Source of the DNA: Enterococcus malodoratus ATCC 43197
GTDB lineage: Bacteria > Bacillota > Bacilli > Lactobacillales > Enterococcaceae
Direction of reading: 5' to 3'
NCBI RefSeq assembly: GCF_000407185.1
Contig: NZ_KE136485.1
Span: forward strand, 1-40,742
DNA length: 40,742 bases
Shown here piece after piece: positions 1-7,798 of this stretch. Under the pieces are notes generated by a model that was not told the DNA's origin, searched no databases, and saw only the letters and a program-made list of their open reading frames with translations. The translations under genes were made by a program, and so were the position numbers. Positions within the stretch are counted from its first letter, which is position 1. Every line of letters starts with the position of its first letter.

Positions 1-96
1 ATATTTTGGAGAGATTTGCAACAATACTATTAGGCTGAAGCAATTGAATACAACGATGACAAGCAGCAACCATCTTTTGGTATGATGCTTTTAATA

Positions 97-483
97 AAGT
101 GTATTACAATCTACTTCAATCTACTTCAATACAACCATCTACGTAGCTCTGTGTTTATCATTGCATAGCGAATGCCTAATAAGGTGTATTACAATCCACC
201 TAAAAGTAGCCATATATTTGAGCAAAGCCATAATACTCAGTAAGAACAATTGAAAACTAAACTAGATTAAAAAATATTTTTGATTAGCATCAAGTCACGA
301 ATTGTCCTTTGGGATATGAGGTGTATTACAATCTACTTTAATAGCGATTTATCATGTTAGTATAACTAGTGTACTAAGAACAGTGCTTTTTGGAGATTTA
401 ATATATAGGTGTATTGCAATACACCTAAAAAGATAAGTTATTTCGCTACACCGCATTTACTTATGTAATCGAATGCGGTATAG
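97..483. repeat. Left partition-site repeat array (putative centromere)
   Basis: The 520 bases before parA contain no convincing gene but hold spaced copies of a GGTGTATTRCAATNNACCT-like motif, beginning near 97, 182, 319 and 408. The copy at 409-426 is a perfect palindrome, GGTGTATTGCAATACACC. A longer inverted repeat follows, CTACACCGCATT at 446-457 against AATGCGGTATAG at 472-483, just upstream of parA. The same core (GGTGTA or TACACC) recurs downstream of parB. Repeat arrays flanking a parAB operon are typical of plasmid centromeres bound by the small ParB partner, and binding at 446-483 could also autoregulate parA. The centromere role is inferred. Confidence 0.6.
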
Positions 484-519
484 TGTAATCATATTAATGA
501 TTAAGTAGGAGGGAAATAC

Positions 520-1359
520 ATGGCTGCAACAATATATGTGACTGGAAATTTTAAAGGTGGAGTTGGTAAGAGTACAACCGCTCAAATGCTATCTTATGAA
601 AGTGCTCTGAAGAAAGAAAGAAAGACTCTTTTAATTGATATGGATCCACAAGGGAACGCTTCAGAAGTAATGGAACTTACATCTGAAAACATTACTGGAA
701 AAGAAGTTTCGTTTAAAAATGGAGAGACAATCTGGGAAGGTATAACAACATACAAAGACTTAACGAAGGTAATTTATCCAGTTGCTGAAAATTTGGATAT
801 TATTCCTGCAAATATCAAGTTTTCTGCATACCCACAGTACATTATAGGCAAGCTGAAGAATACTACTGAACAGCTTAAATATTTTGCTGAATTCATTGTA
901 CCTTTAAGAGAAATGTATGATGTGATTTATATTGATGTGCCACCAACAATTAGTGTATACTCTGACGCTGCAATGTATGTTGCCGATTGGGTAATACTTA
1001 TTCTCCAAACCCAAGTTAAGTCTTTACGAGGTGGACAAGACTACATTGACTATATGAAATTTTTTAAGAAAAAACATAGTGCAAAATTAGATGTTTTGGG
1101 AATTGTTCCATTTATGGTTCAAAAAAGAGATTCAGTTGATATTGAAGTTTATGATATGGCAAAAGAGTTGTATCCGGAACACCTGATCTCAACGGTAGTT
1201 CTCAACAATGGCAGGTTGAAGAGATACGATGGTGATGGAATCACTGAAACACTTACCAAAAAAGGACACATCAATAAGAAAGATGCTCATACACATAGAA
1301 TTTTCTTAGATATTCTTGATGAACTTGATGAAAATGAAGAAGCTTTGGGGGATTTATAA
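520..1359 (+). CDS. parA: ParA-family partition ATPase (PrgP/RepB-like)
   Basis: This 279-residue protein is a Walker-type ATPase for plasmid segregation. The deviant Walker A motif KGGVGKSTT lies at residues 12-20, a DMDPQGN motif near residue 40 and a Walker-B-like IDVPPT near residue 138. Length and motif order fit PrgP of pCF10 and RepB of pAD1, which move plasmid copies with a small DNA-binding partner. The start is preceded by TAGGAGGG at good spacing. The next gene begins 3 bases after the stop, so the pair forms one operon. Repeat arrays lie on both sides. The ParA assignment is firm; the closest subfamily is from recollection. Confidence 0.9.
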   Translation: MAATIYVTGNFKGGVGKSTTAQMLSYESALKKERKTLLIDMDPQGNASEVMELTSENITGKEVSFKNGETIWEGITTYKDLTKVIYPVAENLDIIPANIKFSAYPQYIIGKLKNTTEQLKYFAEFIVPLREMYDVIYIDVPPTISVYSDAAMYVADWVILILQTQVKSLRGGQDYIDYMKFFKKKHSAKLDVLGIVPFMVQKRDSVDIEVYDMAKELYPEHLISTVVLNNGRLKRYDGDGITETLTKKGHINKKDAHTHRIFLDILDELDENEEALGDL

Positions 1360-1362
1360 TAA

Positions 1363-1824
1363 ATGAAAAAGAAAATGAGGTCACTTTTAAAAGATCCAGA
1401 AGAATTGCAATCACATAACATGCCAGATATTGACCAAATATTGAATGAAGAAGCTGAAGATGAAAATTACGAAAGCTTTGTAGGAAATCTAAGACCATCT
1501 GAAGAAGAGAAAACAATTACTGAAGAAACTAAGAAAAGGCCAGGAAGAAAGATCAAGTATGAAGATAGGCGCTTCAAGTCAACTGAATCGCTAAAGATCT
1601 CTCCTAGTGTCAAATTGAAGATGGAAATACTGAAGTCAATTAACTTTGATGGAAAACCATTTGCCGAGGTAATAAATACTCTATGTGATCAGTATGTTGA
1701 TCGAGATTTGCGAGCTGAAGAGAGAGAATACTTTAAAGAGAAATATGTTAAGGATATGAAAGACTTAGCTGGGAAAATGAAAATCCCACCTTCTAAGCAA
1801 GGAAAAATCAATAAAGGAAATTAA
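1363..1824 (+). CDS. Small ParB/PrgO-like centromere-binding partner
   Basis: This 153-residue, highly charged protein lies immediately downstream of parA, in the usual position of the DNA-binding partner. The N-terminal half is acidic and low in complexity. A basic patch KRPGRKIKYEDRRFK occurs near residues 58-72, followed by a short predicted helical region (LKISPSVKLKMEILKSINFDG) that resembles a ribbon-helix-helix or short HTH domain. The C-terminus is lysine rich. No catalytic motif is visible. Function is inferred mainly from operon position, size and the flanking repeats, by analogy with PrgO and pAD1 RepC. Confidence 0.7.
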   Translation: MKKKMRSLLKDPEELQSHNMPDIDQILNEEAEDENYESFVGNLRPSEEEKTITEETKKRPGRKIKYEDRRFKSTESLKISPSVKLKMEILKSINFDGKPFAEVINTLCDQYVDRDLRAEEREYFKEKYVKDMKDLAGKMKIPPSKQGKINKGN

Positions 1825-1827
1825 TTG

Positions 1828-2275
1828 AAGTGTATTGCGCTACACCGCAAAAAGAAAAATTTAATAAAAATTCTCTACTTTAAATATAATTGAACTACAC
1901 CTAAATTGCTATTAAGCTACACTTTAAACAGTATTGCACTACACTTCAATTGTGATAGAGGTATTACTTTGTTCATATTGCGGTGTATTGTAATTATCTC
2001 GAAATGAGTGCTTTCAAATTCTCTGATATTAGATTAATTTATATGAAAACGTGATAATATCAACATTAGTAACTTAGATGGGTATTCCACGCTAGTTAAT
2101 GATGCTTAACTATACGGTGCTAATTGAGATACACCGCAATTCTAAAATTACTATATATTTTGATTGTTTACACTACACCTCAATGTGTATTGCGTTACAC
2201 CTTAATAAACATTGAGCTATACCGCAATTAATAATGCGCTACACCTTAAATAATAATTGAGGTGTAGCGCATTAT
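1828..2275. repeat. Right partition-site repeat array with a 16-bp inverted repeat
   Basis: The 860 bases between parB and rep contain no supported gene. The first half is packed with copies of TTGNRNTACACCNNAA in both orientations: near 1828-1848, 1890-1904, 1930-1950, 1980-1995, 2124-2140, 2170-2185, 2186-2204 and 2212-2228. The array ends in a perfect inverted repeat, ATAATGCGCTACACCT at 2231-2246 and AGGTGTAGCGCATTAT at 2260-2275. Spacing is irregular, unlike a CRISPR. The motif matches the array upstream of parA, so both are probably bound by the same protein. The inverted repeat might also end parAB transcription, although no U-tract follows directly. Confidence 0.6.
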
Positions 2276-2433
2276 AATTTATCTCCAAAAACTGTTTCTT
2301 ATTTTTTTTTTTGCGTTAAACTTCAAAAGTAGACATCTAAAGTTTTGTGTATTCAAACTTAAATTAAGTTGCCTATTTAAATCTAATTAGATATTATTCA
2401 ATTTGAAAATAAAAAAAGAGACGAAATAAAATT

Positions 2434-2461
2434 TTGAATTGGCGTTCAAAATAATGATAAT
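2434..2461 (+). promoter_or_regulatory. Probable rep promoter
   Basis: TTGAAT at 2434-2439 and GATAAT at 2456-2461 are separated by 16 bases. Transcription from here would give a leader of about 215 nt before the rep start at 2685. A long regulated leader is characteristic of Inc18-type rep genes. The call rests on box similarity and position. Confidence 0.5.
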
Positions 2462-2483
2462 CGTCTACGTGTGTTCTTCACTC

Positions 2484-2536
2484 TTTTTCGAAGAAAGTAA
2501 AGTGATTGGTAGATCACTTTTTGCTATAAATCTAAC
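2484..2536 (-). ncRNA. Putative counter-transcript RNA controlling rep (RNAIII-like)
   Basis: A strong minus-strand promoter lies inside the rep leader: TTGATT (complement of 2566-2571), a 17-base spacer, then TATAAT (complement of 2543-2548). Transcription would start near 2536 and run away from rep. It would copy a perfect 8-bp stem, AAAGTGAT at 2499-2506 with ATCACTTT at 2513-2520, around the sense loop TGGTAG. The sense loop region reads UUGG, which fits the YUNR U-turn seen in many antisense-controlled loops. Inc18 plasmids such as pIP501 use a short antisense RNA in this position to trigger premature termination of the rep mRNA. The 3' end is estimated. Confidence 0.55.
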
Positions 2537-2589
2537 AATGAAATTATAGCTTCTTTTTAGAAAAAAATCAATAGTAGAAGGCTTATTTA

Positions 2590-2668
2590 AGTGTGCTCTA
2601 TTGCGCTTTATTGCCTTTTTTATTTAACTTCGGAGAACACTATTATTTAGTGTTCTCTATTTTTTATG
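2590..2668 (+). terminator. Transcriptional attenuator upstream of rep
   Basis: GAGAACACTA (2633-2642) and TAGTGTTCTC (2648-2657) form a perfect 10-bp stem with a 5-base loop. It is followed by TATTTTTTAT, an intrinsic terminator ending just before the rep ribosome-binding site at 2672. Upstream, AGTGTGCTCTA at 2590-2600 nearly repeats the 3' arm of this stem, so it could pair with the 5' arm instead and act as an anti-terminator. That two-state arrangement matches attenuation control of Inc18 rep genes. Confidence 0.7.
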
Positions 2669-2684
2669 TCTGGAGGTGTGTCAA

Positions 2685-4178
2685 ATGGATTTAACAAGTG
2701 TCTATGCAGCGATTTTGAAAAACGGATTGCGCAAATACAAGTATAAAAACAGCAAGATTAAACCAATTGATAGCAATGAAGGTAATAAAGGGGCTATCTT
2801 TGGTTACCGGACAAAAGATCACATGAAACAAGGCCGGGGAATTGTGATTACTTCAGAAGAAGGTCTATCTGAAAACATGGATCAGTTGACCCACTGGACA
2901 CCAAATGTGTTTTGTTTTGGAACTTATTCGGATAGTGGCCGCCAGTTTCCAATTGGCCATGAAGAAGAGAATCTAAGACAGATCAACACATTTTTTGTAG
3001 ATATTGATCTACCTGAAAACAGTACAAAGTTTAATCACGGTGAAATCGTGCTTGCTGCATACGATCGTTTAGGATTCATGCCGACTATGATCTTGGATAC
3101 ACCAAAAGGCTATCAAGCTTTCTTTGTTCTTAAATCTCCTGCTTATGTAACTAAAAAGACAAACTATAAAGTGATCGATCGGGTAGCAAAGAAGATCTCA
3201 AAAAATATCCGTAAAGAACTAGCAAAAGATTTACCTGGTATCGATGTGAACTGTAACCACTTTGGAATCACCAGAATTCCTCGTGCTGACAACATTCTGT
3301 TTCATGAGGAATCATATACGTACACATTCCAGGAGTGGATGAACTGGTCAATGACAATCTCTGAAGATAAAAAGGCTGAAGTGATTCAATTTCCGCATCA
3401 AAAGAACGAGATCCGTCAACTAGATGAAAAATGGGTAGATCTATTGATTAACTCTGAAAAGTTAATCGGTTCAAAAGGAGTATTAGGACGAAACAACGCC
3501 ATTTTTACGCTATCTTTGGCCTATTATTCTTCAAAATCAAGTATTGAAACATGCGAATATAATATGATCATGCTGAATGATCGTTTAAAAAATCCGCTCA
3601 AAGAGTCAGAAATTAAGCGGATTATTAAGAGTGCTTACTCTTCAAAATACGAAGCAGCTTCGAAAGATTACATTCGTGAGATCTGTCATACCTGGATTGA
3701 TCCTAATTTGAGTGACGATCAGCTGTTTTCACAACCAAAGTGCTGGTATAAATTCCAAAAGGCTCGTAATGAACGAGTTAGATCTCACTCAGTAGAATGG
3801 CAGCAAGACATCCTTGCTTATTTGGCGAACCAAAGTTACACGTATAAACCGTTCGTTTACTCTACGAAAAAGGAGATCCGTGAAGAAATTGGTGTACCGG
3901 AGAGATCTTTCGATGCTGCACTTAAAAAGCTGAAAGAAACGAACCAGGTATTTTATCGAGTTACGGCCGGACGTGGTGGCGGAATTATGATCGCTTCAGT
4001 TAAAGCCCTTATGCGGTCAATCATTCTAACGAAAAAAGAAGTGCGTGAAGCTTATTTTGACGCGGTTAGAGAGGCTTTCCTTGTGCCAGGTACATTAATT
4101 CAAAAGGTATTTTATCAGTTGCTACCGGCTAAGAAAGACTATGAAGCAATAGAATTAATCAGTTCGGGTGTCGGCTGA
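2685..4178 (+). CDS. rep: Replication initiator, Inc18 RepE/RepR-like
   Basis: This 497-residue protein resembles the theta-replication initiators RepE (pAMbeta1) and RepR (pIP501). Shared features as remembered include KYKFKNSKI-like residues near the start, THWTPNV around residue 67, LRQINTFFVDID near residue 94, CNHFGITRIPR near residue 190, and a primase-C-terminal-like segment (LIGSKGVLGRN...LSLAYYSS) in the middle. Length matches RepE closely. ATG 2685 was chosen because GGAGG at 2672-2676 lies 8 bases upstream; an in-frame GTG at 2676 overlaps that site. A regulated leader precedes the gene and origin-like repeats follow it, as in Inc18 plasmids. No copR-like gene is present next to it. 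Confidence 0.88.
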   Translation: MDLTSVYAAILKNGLRKYKYKNSKIKPIDSNEGNKGAIFGYRTKDHMKQGRGIVITSEEGLSENMDQLTHWTPNVFCFGTYSDSGRQFPIGHEEENLRQINTFFVDIDLPENSTKFNHGEIVLAAYDRLGFMPTMILDTPKGYQAFFVLKSPAYVTKKTNYKVIDRVAKKISKNIRKELAKDLPGIDVNCNHFGITRIPRADNILFHEESYTYTFQEWMNWSMTISEDKKAEVIQFPHQKNEIRQLDEKWVDLLINSEKLIGSKGVLGRNNAIFTLSLAYYSSKSSIETCEYNMIMLNDRLKNPLKESEIKRIIKSAYSSKYEAASKDYIREICHTWIDPNLSDDQLFSQPKCWYKFQKARNERVRSHSVEWQQDILAYLANQSYTYKPFVYSTKKEIREEIGVPERSFDAALKKLKETNQVFYRVTAGRGGGIMIASVKALMRSIILTKKEVREAYFDAVREAFLVPGTLIQKVFYQLLPAKKDYEAIELISSGVG

Positions 4179-4892
4179 AATTAAAACCCGCAAACTGCCT
4201 ATACATTATATCTATGATACGTCTCCTTCTTCCGCTGAGCAGAACTGGTGCCTTAGCGCTTCTTGCTTTAGCAAGCTTTGGGCTGGTGAATCTTGTTTTT
4301 TATGCTGCTTAACCCTTGGGCCTTAGCCCCAGAGAATTTTGTTTTCTAGGTCTTGGGTTACACGGATAATCCCTGTAACCTTTACTGTTCATGATTGACA
4401 GGGTAGGGGGTATAGGGAACAGTGATACAGAAAATAGCGGTAAGAATACAAACTATTTCAACGTAGTTAAGTAAATTGTTCGATTATAGAACCTTAAACA
4501 GGGAAACTTATGCAACGTTATAGTTAAGTCTTTTCACAAAGAATTTGATTGCTAAAACGTTGATAAATCAAGAAAGCTGAACTAGACCTCTTGAAATTCA
4601 CAAAGTGTTCAGCTGAAACGCTTGGGAGAGTAAATGCTTAATCTAAGGGCAGTTATGTTAACTAGGCGATTTCTTCAGATAATTTAAGTTCTTTCAAACA
4701 AGTGATCGTTCGTCTTTTTTCCGCTACCGCTAATTTCTGTACGAATGTTCCAGATACTTTCTCAAGTTAAAAACTTAAAAAAAATCAGAAACGTTGATTT
4801 AACAGCATTCTTGATTTTTTTAAACAACCACTACCGCTATTTTCTGTATGGATGTTCCAGTGACCCCATTTAAACCTAGTTAAATCAAAAGA
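4179..4892. other. Probable replication origin region with repeats
   Basis: No gene is supported in the 780 bases after rep. In RepE/RepR plasmids the origin lies directly downstream of rep. A 17-bp sequence TACCGCTANTTTCTGTA occurs twice in direct orientation (4725-4741 and 4832-4848), each followed by a near-identical extension ending GTTCCAG, and once inverted (4426-4442). Shorter repeats include AACGTTGAT at 4555-4563 and 4790-4798. Several small hairpins occur early in the region, for example CTTGCTTTAGCAAG near 4263 and a GGTTAC/GTAACC stem near 4354-4380. Origin function is inferred from position and repeats. Confidence 0.55.
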
Positions 4893-4917
4893 AAAAGCTC
4901 CATGATCTGGAGCTTTT
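4893..4917. terminator. Intrinsic terminator, bidirectional
   Basis: AAAAGCTCC (4893-4901) pairs perfectly with GGAGCTTTT (4909-4917) around a 7-base loop, with A- and T-runs on the two sides. It would separate the origin region from the minus-strand gene beyond. Confidence 0.6.
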
Positions 4918-4923
4918 ACATAG

Positions 4924-4950
4924 AAAAAGACCAGTCAGCCTAGTCTTTTT
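4924..4950. terminator. Terminator after the NQO-like gene
   Basis: AAAAAGAC (4924-4931) pairs with GTCTTTTT (4943-4950), 8 bases beyond the stop of the minus-strand oxidoreductase. Read on the minus strand, the stem ends in a run of T, so it should stop that transcript. Confidence 0.6.
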
Positions 4951-4958
4951 TGGAACTA

Positions 4959-5528
4959 TTAAAGCGTTTCAGCATAATCAGATACTTTGTTTAGGAAAAA
5001 ATTTCTTTCGTTTTCGTCAGTATTGCGAAGGAAGGGTAGCGTAATCGACCTAGTTGTCTTAATGCCACACATTTTAAGTACTTGTTTTTTTAAAACTTTT
5101 CCGTAGTCTTGTTGAAATATTCTGGCGTAGATGTTTGGTGTGTCATGAGTTGTAATCACAGTTGCAGTTTTATTTGGCAATAACCCTACAGGTACAACTC
5201 CTTTATATTCATACGCAAAGCCTTTTACAAAAACTCTATCAACGTAACCTTTCAGTATAGCGGGCATACTGCTCCACCAAATAGGGTATATAAAGACTAA
5301 ATGGTCGGACCACGTCAAATCGTCTCGATATTTTTGAGTTGAAGGAGAATCTTTTAGATCTCGGCGTTTGTTGTCCTTGTCAAAATGAAGTACAGGATCA
5401 AAATTATCTTTATAGAGATCAAGAATTTTAACTTGGTGATGGGCAGAAATTTTCTGTTTGAATGAGTCTAAAATTGCATTATTAAAGCTATCCTCATTGG
5501 GATGAGCATAAACAACTAAAATATTCAT
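4959..5528 (-). CDS. NAD(P)H dehydrogenase (quinone) / flavodoxin-fold oxidoreductase
   Basis: This 189-residue protein has the flavodoxin-like fold of the NQO1/MdaB/KefF family, which uses FAD or FMN to reduce quinones or other electrophiles. The start MNILVVYAHPNEDSFN holds the phosphate-binding YAHP motif. A second family signature, FIYPIWWSSMPAILKGYVDRVF, lies at about residues 79-100, and KTATVITTHDTP near 120 contributes to the nucleotide site. The length is normal. GAGGAGAG upstream supports the start. The gene stands alone, convergent with the backbone. The substrate cannot be read from sequence; detoxification of reactive electrophiles is a reasonable guess. Confidence 0.8.
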   Translation of the reverse strand: MNILVVYAHPNEDSFNNAILDSFKQKISAHHQVKILDLYKDNFDPVLHFDKDNKRRDLKDSPSTQKYRDDLTWSDHLVFIYPIWWSSMPAILKGYVDRVFVKGFAYEYKGVVPVGLLPNKTATVITTHDTPNIYARIFQQDYGKVLKKQVLKMCGIKTTRSITLPFLRNTDENERNFFLNKVSDYAETL

Positions 5529-5678
5529 ATTTTGGGTTCTCTCCTCGTGTTTTTATTAAGTATACATTAGTGTGCTTAATAATTTTATTAGACTTTAGAC
5601 CGAGAAGTTCTGCTAACGGAGGAAACAACATAGATTCTAAGACAGCAATAGCATAACCTTTTGAAGGGAGGAAAGAAA

Positions 5679-5885
5679 ATGATTGATGGAAGAGAATGTT
5701 ATGATCCGAACATGGTACCAATTAATGAATTTAGTAAATCATTGTCTTGGCCACCAACATATATTCAATGTGATTGCGACAAAATAATTGGAAGATCTCA
5801 GTACGGGAATGGATCTTACTATTGGAAATGCGAAGAATGTGGGAAAGTATTTTCTATGAGAATAGGTAGCATTGTAGAGAATTAA
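5679..5885 (+). CDS. Small zinc-ribbon hypothetical protein
   Basis: This 68-residue protein starts at ATG 5679, supported by GGGAGG at about 5666-5671. Two cysteine pairs, CDC near residue 32 and CEEC near residue 53 (WKCEECGKVF), suggest one zinc-ribbon-like metal site. There is no signal peptide or membrane segment. It lies between the oxidoreductase and a terminator at 5938, and reads toward the interrupted SRAP gene. Function is unknown; a nucleic-acid or protein-binding role would fit a zinc ribbon. Confidence 0.6.
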   Translation: MIDGRECYDPNMVPINEFSKSLSWPPTYIQCDCDKIIGRSQYGNGSYYWKCEECGKVFSMRIGSIVEN

Positions 5886-5937
5886 ATTTGCCTTTTTGAG
5901 AGGTCGAAGACCAAATACGAAAACACACAGTAGAAAA

Positions 5938-5974
5938 CAGCAGCGTACAATTAAATGTATGCTGCTGCTTTTAT
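5938..5974. terminator. Bidirectional terminator between the zinc-ribbon gene and SRAP
   Basis: CAGCAGCGTACA (5938-5949) pairs with TGTATGCTGCTG (5956-5967) around ATTAAA, followed by CTTTTATT. It sits between two convergent genes and probably serves both. Confidence 0.7.
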
Positions 5975-5980
5975 TTGGAT

Positions 5981-6259
5981 CTATGAGACTAGTTCACTTT
6001 TAAGAGCTGGCATTTCAGCTTTGATATGTTCTCTAGCGAAATCTATGTCAGCAATCCAGCTGTTGATATCCTTCTTTTCGATGATCAACGGCATACGATC
6101 GTGGATTTTTGAAACTGATTGATTAGGCTCTGTTGTCATTATGATTGATTCCGTTTCGATCCCTTCAGCCGAATGGTGGATACGATAGAATCCGGCCACG
6201 TACATTACCTTATCTTTGGTAAACAAGAATTTCTTTTTGTCCTGGTCCCATTCATAGAA
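5981..6259 (-). pseudogene. SRAP/YedK-type protein, C-terminal part (split by transposon)
   Basis: This fragment encodes the C-terminal 92 residues of an SOS-response-associated peptidase (SRAP, YedK/HMCES family), a protein that crosslinks abasic sites in single-stranded DNA. It begins at FYEWDQDKKK, the end of the conserved GFYEW motif that carries the catalytic glutamate, and contains KIHDRMPLI with the catalytic histidine. The N-terminal part lies at 18491-18805 on the same strand. Joining codons at 6259 and 18494 restores an open frame of about 196 residues. The segment between is the Tn554-family element. The fragment lacks its own start and is presumably non-functional. Confidence 0.85.
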
Positions 6260-6404
6260 TCCGGATTATCAATACCAAATTTGAAATAATACTGTCAAAT
6301 GAATAGTTTTATATAATGGACATGTCTAAATTATTGATGAAAATTTAGAAGAAGAGTCTGACTAAACAACTTACTTATGCATACAAAATAGAAAAAAGAG
6401 ACTA

Positions 6405-6456
6405 TTGACAATACATAGATATTCATCTATATTCAATGTATAGACGGATATCTATG
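6405..6456 (+). promoter_or_regulatory. Promoter and ArsR operator for arsR1-arsP
   Basis: TTGACA (6405-6410), a 17-base spacer and TATATT (6428-6433) form a good sigma-A promoter. An imperfect 18-bp inverted repeat overlaps the spacer, the -10 box and the start: CATAGATATTCATCTATA at 6414-6431 and TATAGACGGATATCTATG at 6439-6456. ArsR-family repressors bind such AT-rich inverted repeats over promoters and leave on arsenite binding. The same layout occurs at 8199 and 10735. Confidence 0.75.
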
Positions 6457-6474
6457 TAAGGAGGCATATACATT

Positions 6475-6762
6475 ATGAACCATGTTGAGTTGTCCGTAAT
6501 GTTAAAGGCACTCGCTGATCCTAATCGTTTGAAAATCGTTGATCTTTTGTCAAATGGTAGTTTATGTGCATGTGATATCTTAGAGCATTTTGATTTTACT
6601 CAGCCAACTCTTTCACATCATATGAAAGTATTAGAAAAGGCAGGAATTATTTTTGTGACAAAGAACAAAAGTTGGCATCATTATTCGTTAGAATATGAAT
6701 TTATGAAGCAAGTAATGGGTGTGCTTGAAGAAATTCTCTCTATTTCGACAAGCGCAGAATAA
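6475..6762 (+). CDS. arsR: ArsR-family arsenite-responsive repressor (first copy)
   Basis: This 95-residue winged-helix repressor opens the arsenic island. It has the ArsR core: LKALADPNRLKIVDLL near residues 10-25, the metalloid-binding SLCACDIL with Cys31 and Cys33, and recognition helix FTQPTLSHHMKVLEKAGI near 41-58. Binding of As(III) to the cysteines would release it from its operator. AAGGAGG precedes the start. It lies in an operon with the permease and thioredoxin-fold genes and is a close paralogue of the repressor at 8266, so both may read the same operators. Confidence 0.92.
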   Translation: MNHVELSVMLKALADPNRLKIVDLLSNGSLCACDILEHFDFTQPTLSHHMKVLEKAGIIFVTKNKSWHHYSLEYEFMKQVMGVLEEILSISTSAE

Positions 6763-6791
6763 TCTTTAAGTAAGGTTGGGAGGAGTATTGG

Positions 6792-7778
6792 ATGTGGGAA
6801 TGGGTTAGTGACCAAGTTTTCAAAATGGTCTGGCTAAATGATTTAGCTGGTAGGTTGTTGGAATTTTTTGGGATATCGTTAGACAGTAAACTTGGAAGTA
6901 GTCTGCAATTTTTTATATTTGATACTATTAAGATTTTTATTCTTTTATCAGTTTTGATTTTTACAATGGGAATTATACAATCGTTCTTTCCCCCTGAAAA
7001 AACGAAAGTTATCCTTGGCGGTATAAAAGGATGGAAAGGCAATATTTTAGGAGCTTTACTGGGGACTGTGACCCCTTTTTGTAGCTGTTCTAGTATTCCG
7101 ATCTTCATCGGCTTTACCACTGCGGGGCTTCCATTAGGTGTAACATTTTCATTTTTGATTTCGTCCCCTATGGTTGATATTGCTTCAATAATATTACTGA
7201 TGTCTTTCTTTGGTGTTAAAATCGCTATATTATATGTAATTGTAGGATTATTTTTTGCAGTAATTGGAGGTACTATTATCGATAAATTAGGGATGGAAAA
7301 CGAAATACAGGATTATATAAGGAAAATGGAAGACGCTGCAACATTTGTCGAAGAATTAACTTGGAAGGATCGGTTTCGCTTTGGAATTGAACAAGTTAAA
7401 GAAGTAGCTGGTAAAGTTTGGCCGTATGTGCTTATCGGAGTGGGTATTGGAGCAGTTATCCATAATTGGATACCAGAGAGCTTTATTCAAACTGTATTAG
7501 GAAAAGACAATCCTTTTGCAGTCGTTCTGGCAACTGTAATCGGTGCGCCCATTTATGCGGATATCTTTGGTGTTTTGCCGATTGCAGAAGCTCTCTTTAG
7601 TAAAGGGGTTCCAATTGGGACATTGGTATCATTTATGATGTCAGTCACAACATTATCGTTACCATCATTGATTATGTTGAGTAAGGTTGTAAAACCGAAA
7701 CTATTAGCACTATTCATAGGTATATGTATGGTTGGCATTTTACTTATTGGATTTGCTTTTAATTTATTACCAATTTAG
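6792..7778 (+). CDS. arsP: ArsP/DUF318-family permease
   Basis: This 328-residue integral membrane protein has about eight to ten hydrophobic segments. The family signature TPFCSCSSIPIFIGF appears at about residues 94-108, with SSPMVD near 125 and a repeat-related segment GAPIYADIFGVLPIAEA near 250. Members include ArsP, which exports trivalent organoarsenicals, and related permeases of unknown substrate. The cysteine cluster FCSCSS fits metalloid handling. GGGAGGAG precedes the ATG. It sits between arsR1 and a thioredoxin-fold protein that commonly accompanies this family. Organoarsenical export is inferred from context, not proven. Confidence 0.8.
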   Translation: MWEWVSDQVFKMVWLNDLAGRLLEFFGISLDSKLGSSLQFFIFDTIKIFILLSVLIFTMGIIQSFFPPEKTKVILGGIKGWKGNILGALLGTVTPFCSCSSIPIFIGFTTAGLPLGVTFSFLISSPMVDIASIILLMSFFGVKIAILYVIVGLFFAVIGGTIIDKLGMENEIQDYIRKMEDAATFVEELTWKDRFRFGIEQVKEVAGKVWPYVLIGVGIGAVIHNWIPESFIQTVLGKDNPFAVVLATVIGAPIYADIFGVLPIAEALFSKGVPIGTLVSFMMSVTTLSLPSLIMLSKVVKPKLLALFIGICMVGILLIGFAFNLLPI

Positions 7779-7798
7779 ATAGCGAAAGGATGAAGAAA

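Noticed and set aside
97..2275. Repeat arrays as a CRISPR
   Set aside because: Repeats are short, in both orientations and irregularly spaced, they flank a parAB operon, and there are no cas genes.
5494..5721. Minus-strand open frame upstream of the quinone oxidoreductase, possible regulator fragment
   Set aside because: It overlaps both flanking genes and their ribosome-binding sites. A stretch reading VLESMLFPPLAELLGLKSNK looked protein-like, but no family could be assigned.
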